Source: Deltaproteobacteria bacterium
GTDB taxonomy: Bacteria; Acidobacteriota; Thermoanaerobaculia; Multivoradales; JAHZIX01
DNA length: 64,000 nt
Assembly (NCBI GenBank): GCA_022601195.1
Contig: JAHZIX010000052.1
Location: 124,001 to 188,000 of the forward strand
Direction: 5' to 3'
This document shows, one piece after another, positions 24,014-33,245 of this stretch. The position numbers were made by a program, and so were the translations under genes. Position 1 is the stretch's first letter. Each line of letters starts with the position of its first letter. Under the pieces are notes generated by a model, which saw only the letters and a program-made list of their open reading frames with translations, had not been told where the DNA came from and did no database searches.

Positions 24014-26959
24014 ATGGGATCACCCACTACCTACAGCGTGAGCTCGGTCGTTGCGGAGCTGATCGAGTCCTTGGGCCGCAGCAGGACCGTCATCTTCGCG
24101 GGAGCGGGAATCTCCTTCCATTCCGGACTGCCGCTGGTGAACGGACGATGGGAGAAAGATGACGGCACCGTGGAGTACACGGGACTGGTGGAATCCGTTC
24201 TGGAGAGGCTGTCGATGCCGGATGCGGAGATTCAGGCCCTGACCGGATCCGAGCTTCCCTTCGAAGCCTTTATGGAAACTCTCCAGAACAACAGCGATAT
24301 GCAACCGATCTACGAAATCTTTGAGTTGGGACAGCCAAACACGACCCACAAAATGCTGGCCAAGTTGATCTCGCAAGGTGCCGTGAAGCTCCTGTGCACC
24401 GCGAACTTCGATCGCCTGATCGAAAAAGCACTCCTGGAAGAAGGTTGGGAAGAGGGACAAGAGTATGAGGTGATCTACCGGGAAGAGGACATGGTCACCA
24501 TACCCTGGGCTGATGGTCGACCGCGCCTGGTCAAGATTCACGGCGGCGTCCAAGACCCGCAAGGAATGGCCATCACCCTCGGCCAGATTGCCCAGAAGCG
24601 CCTCTCTGAAGCCCGATTGCAGGTGGTGAAACACCTATTCGAAACCGGAGGTCACGATCAAGTACTGGTTTTGGGATACAGCAGCTCGGATGTCTTCGAC
24701 CTCACCCCGCAAATCCAGAGCATCGAGCAGAACCACAAACGGGTGATCTATCTCGAACATTCCACGGAGGAGTCGAGGGTCGAAAGCCTCGAGACCAGAG
24801 AATGGAAAAATCCCTTCGGCCGATTCTCCGACAGCCTGCGGGTCTATGCCAATACAGACGAGGTGATCGAGCAGCTCTGGGCCGTGTTCGAAAAGCGCGA
24901 ACCTTATGAGCTCAGGCATCAGAAGACTTCTTGGATGGGCCACGTAGATGAGTGGTACGAAACCATGAGGAAAGAGCGCGGCGACTCGGCCTCGGCGGGC
25001 GTGGCGGCGATCTTGTTCTTGCAGATTGCTGACTATGGGAAGGCAGAGAAATACTTTCAAAAGGGCCTGTCGATCGCACAGGCGACGGAAAACCTGCGCG
25101 GAGAAGAAGACCACCTGACGGGCCTTGGAATCGTGCGCCTAAGTCAAGGCTTCTTCAGACGAGGCCGGAAGGCCTTCGAGCGGGCTCTGCTCATCGCTCG
25201 GGAGGCTGGCAATCGATCCAGCGAGGGAGCGTTGCTCGGCAACCTGGGAAACTCCTATTCCCATCAAGGAATGTATGACCAAGCCATAGAGCACTACTCG
25301 GCGGCGCTGCGCCTGGCGCAGGACCTCGGTGAAGTGGGCGCCGAAGGGTCGAGACTGGGAAACCTGGGTGGAGTGTATTTGAACCAGGGGGATTTCGATC
25401 GGGGGAGAGATCTGGTCAATCGGGCACTCGAGATCAGCAAGGAGACCGGGAACAAGTCCGAAGAGGCGATCTGGCTTGGAAATCTCGGGTCGTCTTTCAG
25501 GGCTCAAGGAGACTATGGTCGAGCCGCAGAGGCTTTCCAGAAGGCTCTGGAGATCGCCCGACGAATCGGCGACCGCGACCAAGAGGCGGCCAACCTGGGA
25601 AGTCTGGGGCGCGTCCTCAACAGTCAAGGAAACTACGATCGAGCCGGCGGCCTCTACCAAGAAGCCCTAGACATCTGCCAAGAGATCGGCAGCCGGGGTG
25701 GCGAGGGGAGGTGGCTAGCCAACCTCGGGAGTCTGTGGATCGAGCGGGGAGATTCGGTACGCGCCACCGCCTACTATCGCCAAGCATTGGAAATCGCTCA
25801 GTCCTCCGGAAGCGCGGCCGATGAAGCAGAGCTGCTGGGCAATCTCGGCATCGTTGAGATGAACCGAGGGGATACGGACCAGGCCATGGCCTTCTACACC
25901 CAGGCCCTGGAAATCGCCCGACGAATCGGCGATCGAGTGAAGGAAGGAAACCATCTGAGATCGATCGGCACCGTACTCGATCTCCAGGGTGACCGGGAAC
26001 TGGCTCTGAAATATTTCGAAGAGGCCTTGGAAATCGCTCGGCAGACCGGAGATCGATCCGCCGAGGTCGGACACCTACGGACCCTTGGAAACGCTTTCGT
26101 CAGCCTGGGAGAGATGGACCGAGCCCAGAACCACTTCTTGCGGGCTCTCGAGCTCTCGCGACAGATTGGGGACCGAGCCTGGGAGGCGAAGACCCTGGGG
26201 AATGTGGGAAACCTCTCCGAGAATCGAGGTGACTTTTCCGAGGCGCAGCGCTGCTACGAAGAAGGATTGCGTCTGGCTCGACTCATTGGCAGCAGGCCTG
26301 AAGAAGGGAGCCACCTGGGAAGCCTGGGAAACCTATACGCACGGCAGGGAAACTATGATTCGGCTCATGACTATTATCAAGAAGCCTTGAAGATCGCCCG
26401 GGCGATCAGGTATCGAGAAGGGGAAGCCAGACACTTAGGGAACCTCGGGAATCTGTGGATGGGACGGGGAGATCTGAAGCGGGCCCGGAAGCACTACGAG
26501 CAAGCCTTAGATATCGCTCGGGCCACCAGGAATCGGTCCGGAGAGGCAGCCCATTTGGGGAATCTGGGAAACGTTTTCTTTGAATCCAAGGACGACGACC
26601 AGGCTCGAATCCACTACCAACAGGCTCTAGAACTCGCTCGGGCCATCGGTGACAAGGCCGGGCAGAGCCATCACCTGGGGAATCTCGGGAATCTCTACGA
26701 ACGCCAGGGCGACTACGATCAAGCTGAACACAACCTCGAGCAGGGGCTAAGGATCGCTCGAGAGCTGGGCGATCCCTTTGGGGAAGGGTTTCACCTGGGT
26801 AATTTGGGCTGTGTGGCTCTGTCGCGGAAAGCCTTCCTGCAGGCGGCCGATCTCAGCGAACGATCCTTGGCCATTCTGAAGCCTATGCTGGGCGACCAGC
26901 ACAAAGACATCCAAGAAATCGAAGCGCAACTCCACCGGGCTCGAGAAAAGTTGGAGTGA
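24014..26959 (+). CDS. SIR2-like domain protein with sixteen TPR units
   Basis: A 981-residue soluble protein from the ATG at 24014 (a GTG at 24008 is also possible; neither has a strong ribosome binding site). Residues about 20-290 form a SIR2-like Rossmann domain: FAGAGISFHSGLPL (NAD-binding loop), CTANFDRLIE (Asn131) and LVKIHGG (His176), plus VLVLGYSSSD. These match the SIR2_2-type domain of NAD-degrading defence effectors, not protein deacetylases; no zinc Cys are present. From about residue 330 there are sixteen consecutive 40-residue TPR units of the type GNLGNLYERQGDYDQAEHNL. The DNA shows the same 120-bp period. Inferred role: NAD-consuming sensor-effector with a TPR ligand-binding superhelix. 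It is divergent from the RHS gene. Confidence 0.85.
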   Translation: MGSPTTYSVSSVVAELIESLGRSRTVIFAGAGISFHSGLPLVNGRWEKDDGTVEYTGLVESVLERLSMPDAEIQALTGSELPFEAFMETLQNNSDMQPIYEIFELGQPNTTHKMLAKLISQGAVKLLCTANFDRLIEKALLEEGWEEGQEYEVIYREEDMVTIPWADGRPRLVKIHGGVQDPQGMAITLGQIAQKRLSEARLQVVKHLFETGGHDQVLVLGYSSSDVFDLTPQIQSIEQNHKRVIYLEHSTEESRVESLETREWKNPFGRFSDSLRVYANTDEVIEQLWAVFEKREPYELRHQKTSWMGHVDEWYETMRKERGDSASAGVAAILFLQIADYGKAEKYFQKGLSIAQATENLRGEEDHLTGLGIVRLSQGFFRRGRKAFERALLIAREAGNRSSEGALLGNLGNSYSHQGMYDQAIEHYSAALRLAQDLGEVGAEGSRLGNLGGVYLNQGDFDRGRDLVNRALEISKETGNKSEEAIWLGNLGSSFRAQGDYGRAAEAFQKALEIARRIGDRDQEAANLGSLGRVLNSQGNYDRAGGLYQEALDICQEIGSRGGEGRWLANLGSLWIERGDSVRATAYYRQALEIAQSSGSAADEAELLGNLGIVEMNRGDTDQAMAFYTQALEIARRIGDRVKEGNHLRSIGTVLDLQGDRELALKYFEEALEIARQTGDRSAEVGHLRTLGNAFVSLGEMDRAQNHFLRALELSRQIGDRAWEAKTLGNVGNLSENRGDFSEAQRCYEEGLRLARLIGSRPEEGSHLGSLGNLYARQGNYDSAHDYYQEALKIARAIRYREGEARHLGNLGNLWMGRGDLKRARKHYEQALDIARATRNRSGEAAHLGNLGNVFFESKDDDQARIHYQQALELARAIGDKAGQSHHLGNLGNLYERQGDYDQAEHNLEQGLRIARELGDPFGEGFHLGNLGCVALSRKAFLQAADLSERSLAILKPMLGDQHKDIQEIEAQLHRAREKLE

Positions 26960-27143
26960 ATACGGATGCAGGCTGGTCACCGCACTAGAAAGAACTGACA
27001 ACGAGGCAAAGAAGGGAGCCCAATGGCATCAGAATTCCGGGCTGCTCCTCGACTCCGGACGCAGCACAGCTTACTCACTTCACCTCAGCTCAGAGGGTCC
27101 CACCCGGCTCCCCGGTCGATGGGGAGCACTCTTCCAAGTCGGA

Positions 27144-27854
27144 TCAAGAGCCGCATTTCTGGCCGATTGCCGAGTCGCTCATGTACACAGTTCCACTGGG
27201 TTCCCCAATCAACTCCAGAACACCCTGACGGACCTCTGTAGGAGAGTCCATGATGTGTAGGTTGCCCGTGTCGTAGGCCTGGGCTGACCCGGTGCGGGTG
27301 ACCCGGATTCCGGGAGCGGGTGGGTTGCCGAGAACCGACGGCGTCCTCTCGACCCAGAAGCAATCGGCACCGCCCACCGATTCCCCCAGCGGCAACGAAC
27401 CGACGAGACCCGCGGAAATCGTGTAGTCGAGGCTGAGAGCCAAGCCGCCCTGACCAGGTTGGGGCACTCGCTCTGCTTTGATTCGAAAGAGGTCTTCTCC
27501 CTGATCGTTGAGAACGTCTAGAAACACGAAACCCGTCCCCATGGGAACGGTGACCTCGTCAAAGTTGATAGAAAAAGAAAAGAGAAGAGCCGATTCTGCT
27601 GGCTGCACAACCGGAGTCGCCCGAGGCAAGGTATGTGGGTCGCAGGATGATCCAACGCAGAAGCCACGAAACTCGCCCTCGAGTTCATCTTGAACGAGAG
27701 CCGCGTTGGCGGGTGTGACCAAGTTTAGGACGACCAAAATCACGGCGATCGAGGTTGAGGCGATTGAGGCCACGGCGATCGAGGTTGAGGCGAGCCTCGG
27801 CAAAGTCATGACCAGAAGGTTATTCCGCCGGTACTTTCTATTGCTTTCAATCAT
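27144..27854 (-). CDS. Exported protein of unknown function
   Basis: A 236-residue protein with a long signal region and a mature domain from about residue 50. GGAAAGGAA precedes the ATG. The signal segment contains a duplicated stretch (ASTSIAVASIASTSIAV) encoded by a 30-bp direct repeat at 27741-27792. The mature part is beta-rich: ALLFSFSINFDEVTVPMGTG, and Cys at FCVGSSCDPH, DCFWVE and GQKCGS may form disulphides. No family recognised. It is convergent with the SIR2-TPR gene and divergent from the sigma factor gene. Confidence 0.6.
   Translation of the reverse strand: MIESNRKYRRNNLLVMTLPRLASTSIAVASIASTSIAVILVVLNLVTPANAALVQDELEGEFRGFCVGSSCDPHTLPRATPVVQPAESALLFSFSINFDEVTVPMGTGFVFLDVLNDQGEDLFRIKAERVPQPGQGGLALSLDYTISAGLVGSLPLGESVGGADCFWVERTPSVLGNPPAPGIRVTRTGSAQAYDTGNLHIMDSPTEVRQGVLELIGEPSGTVYMSDSAIGQKCGS
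27741..27792 (+). repeat. 30-bp tandem duplication inside a signal peptide
   Basis: CACGGCGATCGAGGTTGAGG occurs at 27741 and again at 27771, each followed by CG; the identity covers the first 22 bp of a 30-bp period. The duplication stays in frame and lengthens the hydrophobic core of the encoded signal peptide. Confidence 0.8.
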
Positions 27855-28146
27855 CGAAATTCCTTTCCAAACTGGGTCGGTTTGATATGGACCTCACACG
27901 GGTTCAACTCTATACGCGTCATTTTTGGGCGGAATGCATCATGACCTATCGCGCCCCAGGGCGCAGCTTGCGATTCCTTTTCACCAGAATCGTCGCGAGC
28001 CGGTGTAAGCGGTTTGTCGATACGTCGAGAAAGAAGTCCAAGTGAACGACGAAGCAGAAGCCGTCAGATACGACAGAGCAGAAGAAAGTTGGGCCGAAGG
28101 AACGGCTAGGAATAGGCCTGTTCCCTCGCTATACTCGAAGGTCTCT

Positions 28147-28728
28147 ATGAGGAGTTCCAAGAACGAAACCGAACGAATCACAGAGCTGCTCGGGCGGTGG
28201 CGGTGCGGTGACGAAAGAGCCGAACATTCGCTCCTCGACCTCATCTATCCCCATCTCAAAGCCATGGCAGCGAATCGGCTGCGCAACGAGCAATCCGACG
28301 GAGCCTTGGAGACCACCGACCTGGTTCAGGAAGTATTCGTCAAGCTCCTGGGACAGCGACAGGCTAACTGGAAGGATCGTACCCACTTCTTCGCCATCGC
28401 AGCGCGTCTGATGCGCCGCATCGTCGTCGACCATGCCCGACAACGACACCGCATCAAACGCGGTGCTAACTTCATCAAAGTCGCCTTCGATGCGGTCCCT
28501 GAGATCGCCGCGGAGGCGTCGCCGGATTTGGTGTCCCTCCATGAATCCATGACTGCGTTGGGAGCCATCGACCCCCTCGCGGAACGCGTCGTCGAGCTGC
28601 GGTTTTTCGGCGGTCTCACCGAAGAGGAAGCCGGAGAGGTTCTCGGCATTAGCCGGGCCACGATCGGCCGCAAATGGCGCTTCGCCCGCGCCTGGCTGGA
28701 GCAGGAACTCTCAAAGGACAGCCTTTGA
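28147..28728 (+). CDS. ECF-type RNA polymerase sigma factor
   Basis: The ATG at 28147, with GAAGG about 6 nt upstream, gives 193 residues; a GTG at 28042 would add an unrelated N-terminal extension. Region 2 is seen in RITELLGRWRCGDERAEHSL, TTDLVQEVFVKLL and FFAIAARLMRRIVVDHAR. Region 4 is LAERVVELRFFGGLTEEEA followed by the recognition helix GISRATIGRKWRFARAWL. This is the TIGR02999-like ECF group common in Acidobacteriota and Planctomycetes, often encoded beside Ser/Thr kinases. The stop overlaps the next gene's TTG start by 4 bp, so sigma factor and kinase are translationally coupled. Kinase-dependent control of the sigma factor is an inference. Confidence 0.93.
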   Translation: MRSSKNETERITELLGRWRCGDERAEHSLLDLIYPHLKAMAANRLRNEQSDGALETTDLVQEVFVKLLGQRQANWKDRTHFFAIAARLMRRIVVDHARQRHRIKRGANFIKVAFDAVPEIAAEASPDLVSLHESMTALGAIDPLAERVVELRFFGGLTEEEAGEVLGISRATIGRKWRFARAWLEQELSKDSL

Positions 28729-31403
28729 ACCCTTCTCGCTGGCGGCGAGCGGAAGAGCTCTTCGGGCGGCTCGTCGAGATGCCTCAAGAGGTGCGGCAGG
28801 GGGTGCTCCGGACCGAATGCGGCGAAGATCACGAGCTCTTCGAGGCTGTCAACAGCCTTCTCGAAGCGGATGAGCAAAGCCGCGCCCTGATCGACGACGC
28901 TCCGGTCAGCGAATTCCGTCAGGCTCTGGACGCCGAAGTCGGCAAGCGCTGGCTGGGACGATCTTTGGGCTCCTACCGTTTGCTCGAGAAAATCGGCCAG
29001 GGAGGGATGGGGCAGGTCTTCCTGGCAGAGCGGGAAGATCAGGCTTTCGACAAAAAGGTAGCCATCAAGGTCATGTCCTCCGTGACCCAAACGGCCCTGG
29101 AGCGCTTCCACCGGGAACGGCAGATTCTCGCCAACCTGGAGCACGAGGGGATCGCTCGCCTTCTCGACGGCGGCACGACACCGGACGGACTGCCCTACCT
29201 GGTCATGGAGTTGGTGGACGGTGTTCCCCTGACCCAGTTCTGCGATGCCCGAAACTCGAATCTGGAGGAACGGCTTCACCTCTTTTTGCAAATCTGCGAC
29301 GCCGTGCAATTTGCCCACCGCAACCTGGTCGTGCATCGCGATCTCAAGCCCAGCAACATTCTGGTCAACTCCGAAGGCCGCCCCAAGCTGCTGGACTTCG
29401 GCATCGCCAAGCTGCTGGACCATTCCGACCGGGCGGCGTCCCAAACCCTCGCCAATGATCGGATGTTGACTCCCGACTACGCCAGCCCGGAGCAGCTTCA
29501 CGGCTCAATGATCACCACCGCCTCCGATGTCTACTCCCTGGGAATCCTGCTGCACCAGATCCTCACCGGAGCACTGCCGGAGCGCAAGTCCCGGCCCTCC
29601 TCCGAGCCACCCTCTCCAGGGACAGTTGGAGGGCTACCAAGACCGCCAAGCGCCGTCGCCATGGACCGGTCACGGCTATCCCCATCGGGAGTCCCATCCT
29701 CAATGGCACCGCCTTCTGGGCCAGCTACCTCTCCTCCCATACCGCCTCGCCGACTCCAAGGCGATCTCGACAATATTGTGCTCAAAGCCTTGAATCCGGA
29801 ACCCGGCGGGCGCTACTCCTCGGTGGAACGCCTGGCAGCAGATCTCACCAATCACCTAGCCGGTCTCCCGGTGGAAGCACAGCCTCCCCGCTTCCTATAT
29901 CGGGCTTCAAAATTCATCCGCCGCAACGCCGTCGGCGTCACCGTGGCAGCGGCAATCATGGCCCTCCTGGTGACCTTCTCCACCTTCACCCTACTGCAGG
30001 CACGAAACCTCCAAAAGGAGCGAGACGTCTCGACCCAGGCCCTGGAATTCCTGGTCCATGCCTTTCGCGGAGCCGATCCGCAAATCAACCTTGGCCAGGA
30101 AGCCACCGCAAGGGATGTCCTCCAGCGGGGTGCCGAGGGCTTGGCTCAGGAACGCGGTCCGGCCAGTGAGTTTCGAGCTGTCCTCAGCCGCACCTTGGGG
30201 CAGGTCTACCGCAACCTCGGCTCTCCGGAGGAGGGCAAGGTGTGGCTCGAAGAGGCGGCTGCCCTCGAAACCGAGCTCCACGGCCCGGAGAGCGAACATC
30301 TCGGTCTGGTGCTGCTGGATCTCGCCGACGTACTTCTCCAAACGGTGGACTACAACCAAGCGGAGGCGACCATCCAACAAGCCCTTCCCCTGATACCCGA
30401 GCACCGCGCCACGGCTCGAGTGCAGGCTCTCCGCACCCTGGGAGAGGTCAAAGCGGCCTTGAATCAGTGGCGAGAATCCGCCGAGGTCCATGAGGATGCC
30501 CTGGCCCTGGCTCGAAACACCTTCCAGCAGTCCGATCCGGAATTGGTCGACAGCCTCGCCGCCGCAGCCCAAGCGGCGCGCCGGCTACGAGACTTCGAAC
30601 GGACCCGGGAGCTATTGGAGGAAGGCCTCCGTATTCAGGAGCTTCATCGCCCGGGAGACAGCCGAGTCACCTCCCGCCTGCTTGCCGGTTCCGGGGGAGC
30701 CTTCATGCGAGCCGGAGACTTCGACCAGGGGCGGGTTGCGATACGGCAAGCTCTCGAGATGAACCGGCGCATCTACGGCAGCGAACACTCCATCGTCGCC
30801 GCGAGCCTCGGCAGCCTGGCGCAACTCGAGAAACACGCCGGGAATCCAAGCCTAGCGGCGGACCTCTTCGCCCAGAGTCTGGCCATTTTCGAAGGCACCC
30901 TGGGCCCGGACCATCCGCAAACCGTCGGTGCCCGCTACGAGTTCGCCCTTTTTGTTCATCATGAGTTGGAGGATCCTGCGAGGGCGGAACCCATGTACCG
31001 GAGCTCCGTGGAAAGCTACGAGACGGTGGAAGGGAGTGAGAACCATTCCAACCTCGCCTTCCTTCTAGCAGATCACGGCAGCGCCTTGAACGACCTTGGC
31101 CGCTACGCCGAAGCCGAACCCCCTTGGCGACGTTCCCTCGAGATCCGCTTGAAGCGCGGCGTCGGCGCCACCAAAACCGGTGCCCAGGTGCGCCTGGGCC
31201 TCGCCGACGCATTGGTCGGCCAGGGAAAAGACTCCCTGGCGGAGATTCAGTACCAGGAAGCTTGGAAGGTCCTCATGGAGAAAGAAGGCATCGAAGATGC
31301 AGAGACTCGGCGGGCCGGAGAAGGGCTCATGGCGGTCTATCAACGGACCCAACAGCTGGAGGCGGCTGCGGAAATCGAAGAACTCTTGACGAGCTCCCCA
31401 TGA
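28725..31403 (+). CDS. Membrane Ser/Thr protein kinase with TPR sensor domain
   Basis: The TTG at 28725 (AAAGGA 6 nt upstream, overlapping the sigma factor stop as TTGA) gives 892 residues beginning MNPSRWRRAEELFGRL, the usual start of this family. The kinase domain spans about residues 84-380: IGQGGMGQVFLAE, catalytic Lys115 in VAIKV, HRDLKPSN with Asp206, DFGIA (224-228) and SPEQLHG. A Pro/Ser-rich insert (290-342) interrupts the C-lobe. One transmembrane helix (about 402-424) precedes an extracytoplasmic TPR region of eight or more units (AADLFAQSLAIFEGTLGPDH; YAEAEPPWRRSLEIRLKR). Likely a receptor kinase acting on the sigma factor or on its regulon. Confidence 0.93.
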   Translation: MNPSRWRRAEELFGRLVEMPQEVRQGVLRTECGEDHELFEAVNSLLEADEQSRALIDDAPVSEFRQALDAEVGKRWLGRSLGSYRLLEKIGQGGMGQVFLAEREDQAFDKKVAIKVMSSVTQTALERFHRERQILANLEHEGIARLLDGGTTPDGLPYLVMELVDGVPLTQFCDARNSNLEERLHLFLQICDAVQFAHRNLVVHRDLKPSNILVNSEGRPKLLDFGIAKLLDHSDRAASQTLANDRMLTPDYASPEQLHGSMITTASDVYSLGILLHQILTGALPERKSRPSSEPPSPGTVGGLPRPPSAVAMDRSRLSPSGVPSSMAPPSGPATSPPIPPRRLQGDLDNIVLKALNPEPGGRYSSVERLAADLTNHLAGLPVEAQPPRFLYRASKFIRRNAVGVTVAAAIMALLVTFSTFTLLQARNLQKERDVSTQALEFLVHAFRGADPQINLGQEATARDVLQRGAEGLAQERGPASEFRAVLSRTLGQVYRNLGSPEEGKVWLEEAAALETELHGPESEHLGLVLLDLADVLLQTVDYNQAEATIQQALPLIPEHRATARVQALRTLGEVKAALNQWRESAEVHEDALALARNTFQQSDPELVDSLAAAAQAARRLRDFERTRELLEEGLRIQELHRPGDSRVTSRLLAGSGGAFMRAGDFDQGRVAIRQALEMNRRIYGSEHSIVAASLGSLAQLEKHAGNPSLAADLFAQSLAIFEGTLGPDHPQTVGARYEFALFVHHELEDPARAEPMYRSSVESYETVEGSENHSNLAFLLADHGSALNDLGRYAEAEPPWRRSLEIRLKRGVGATKTGAQVRLGLADALVGQGKDSLAEIQYQEAWKVLMEKEGIEDAETRRAGEGLMAVYQRTQQLEAAAEIEELLTSSP

Positions 31404-31673
31404 GGAAAACTCAAGAGTGAGACTCTGACCTGACCACGAATCCCGCTGAGGAAGACAGGACCTCGGTCCGCCAACACACTCCCCCCTCCAGACCTAGCTT
31501 GGACCTGCTGCCCTGAACCCGGCAACTCGGTCCACTCTGGGATGAGAATCAGGACCTACGCTGAGGAGCCACAGAGAGGGAATCACAATGCCCCACTGAC
31601 AAGCCCACAGATAGGCCCAACGAAGAAACCAAGGGCAGTGAATCCCTGCGATGTGGAATGCTAAAATCCGTGG

Positions 31674-32216
31674 ATGAAATTTCTGGGACTGAATGGGAGT
31701 CTGCGAGCTGACTCAACGAATCGTCAGCTCCTATTGGCTGCCATCGCGATGTGCCCTCCGGGCCATGAAATCGAGGTTTTCGAGAATCTGGGAGGCCTGC
31801 CCCATTTCAATCCTGACGACTCTATCGATTCATCTGCAGAGCTAGCTCGTTTTGTTCGCGAGGTGAGAAGCAGCGACGGCATCATTATCTCGTCCCCCGT
31901 TTACGCTCGGGGTTACCCAGGGACTCTGAAAAACGCCCTGGATTGGCTAGTAGGGGTCGATGCTTTTGTCGATAAGCCGTTCATGATGCTGAGTGCATCG
32001 AATCGGATGCCCGAAATTGAATTAACCCTTGTCACCGTTCTCGAGACGATGTCTGGTTTTCATGTAGATAAAGCTTCTATTGCCGTCCCTTTACTGGGCA
32101 CTCGCCTCTCGGCCGACGAGATCACCGCCAACTCTGAATGGGCAACGTCGATCCGTGGAGCTCTCCAGCGATTTGCAGAAACGGTTTCGGCTCGACAGAC
32201 GCCTCCACTAGACTAG
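31674..32216 (+). CDS. NADPH-dependent FMN reductase family protein
   Basis: A 180-residue flavodoxin-fold protein. MKFLGLNGSLRADSTNRQLL holds the FMN phosphate-binding loop (GSLRADSTN). SDGIIISSPVYARGYPGTLKNALDWL is the second family signature, followed by FVDKPFMMLSAS. Relatives reduce FMN, quinones or azo compounds with NAD(P)H. The ribosome binding site is weak (CCGTGG). It stands alone at the start of the accessory zone. Physiological substrate unknown. Confidence 0.85.
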   Translation: MKFLGLNGSLRADSTNRQLLLAAIAMCPPGHEIEVFENLGGLPHFNPDDSIDSSAELARFVREVRSSDGIIISSPVYARGYPGTLKNALDWLVGVDAFVDKPFMMLSASNRMPEIELTLVTVLETMSGFHVDKASIAVPLLGTRLSADEITANSEWATSIRGALQRFAETVSARQTPPLD

Positions 32217-32578
32217 TCTTGTCGATTTCCTGAGAGAGGTTGCGGAGCGGTAGCTTGGTGCCAACTAAGAACCGGAAGCAACAGTCATTTGACCTGACCC
32301 TACGCCTGATCACCCAGGACCTATCTCGATTTCCTAAACACTTGAGACACGCAAGGGCGAGCGGGGAGGCCCAGGGCTTTCGGCACAACTACGACACTCT
32401 GCTGACGAACCCACAGCCGAAGCGGCGGGTCGAGAAAGGTTCCCCGACAATCGCTGCATCGCAAAGACTGGAAAATTGCTTTTGGAGCCCCTGTGATCGG
32501 AATCCCCAGCCACCCACCGGAGATATCGATGGCTTCAAGGAAAATCATCCCTGAGACAGCGCAGGAAGTGGAAAGGTT
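32217..32578. other. Intergenic stretch without a supported gene
   Basis: About 360 bp after the FMN reductase. A 104-codon open frame (32240-32554) has no ribosome binding site and no protein-like pattern, so it is not called. No repeat or RNA was recognised. Confidence 0.4.
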
Positions 32579-32700
32579 GTGAAAAGGCTAGGGGCAGACC
32601 TCCCATGGAACTTCGGAGAATCAAGAGAGAATCCCATCGAGCCGGAGGCAGGCGAAAAATCAGCTCAGAATCCCCGATTCCGATTCACATCGATCGAGTC
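32579..32700 (+). pseudogene. Decayed copy of part of the exported-protein gene at 33246
   Basis: The translation KRLGADLPWNFGESRENPIE...NPRFRFTSIE aligns with EGLVADLPWSFEITQENSID...MTRFRFKSTE of the protein at 33246-34067, about 40 residues without gaps. The similarity stops on both sides, and there is no signal peptide or downstream domain. It therefore looks like a fragment left by duplication and deletion. The intact copy is about 830 bp away in the same orientation, with an unrelated ABM-domain gene between them. Confidence 0.6.
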
Positions 32701-32826
32701 CAGCAACGTACCGCACCAAGAGCTGTGCCGAAAGGACGGCCTGACCAACCGCTACACCGAGCGCGCCCCCTTCGAGGGTGCTGATGATCTTCAATAAGGC
32801 TAGGTGCCAAATTACCGAAGGAGCCC

Positions 32827-33162
32827 ATGATGGCCGTGAAACGCATATGGCATGGCTGGACAACCCTGGAGAACGCAGACAATTACCGCAAACTTCTTCA
32901 CGACGAAGTCTTCCCGGGAATCGAGGCGAAGAGAATTCCCGGTTACATGAGTATCGAACTGCTTCGTAGGGACCTCGAAGATGAAGTGGAATTTATTACG
33001 ATCATGACCTTCCAGTCGCTGCAGAATGTGATCGACTTTCAGGGGGAAGACTACTCCCGCTGCTACGTACCAAATGAGGCCCAGAAACTGCTGAAACGTT
33101 GGGACCAATTCTCGTCACACTATGAAGCAGTAGAATGTAGAAGCTATGAGCGAGACACCTAG
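32827..33162 (+). CDS. Antibiotic biosynthesis monooxygenase (ABM) domain protein
   Basis: A 111-residue dimeric alpha-beta barrel type protein. VKRIWHGWTTLENADNYRKL, the GYMSIELLRRDLEDEVEFIT strand pair and IMTFQSLQNVIDFQGEDYSR are typical of small ABM proteins. GAAGGAG lies 3 nt before the first ATG and 6 nt before the second (32830), so the latter may be the real start. Substrate unknown; some relatives detoxify quinones or degrade haem, others have no activity. Confidence 0.75.
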   Translation: MMAVKRIWHGWTTLENADNYRKLLHDEVFPGIEAKRIPGYMSIELLRRDLEDEVEFITIMTFQSLQNVIDFQGEDYSRCYVPNEAQKLLKRWDQFSSHYEAVECRSYERDT

Positions 33163-33245
33163 CACATCGTCTGCGATCAGACCCTGGATCCTCCTCGAGT
33201 TCGCTGACGTTCTCGATTGACTGACCCTGCGTAGGGAGGCCACGA

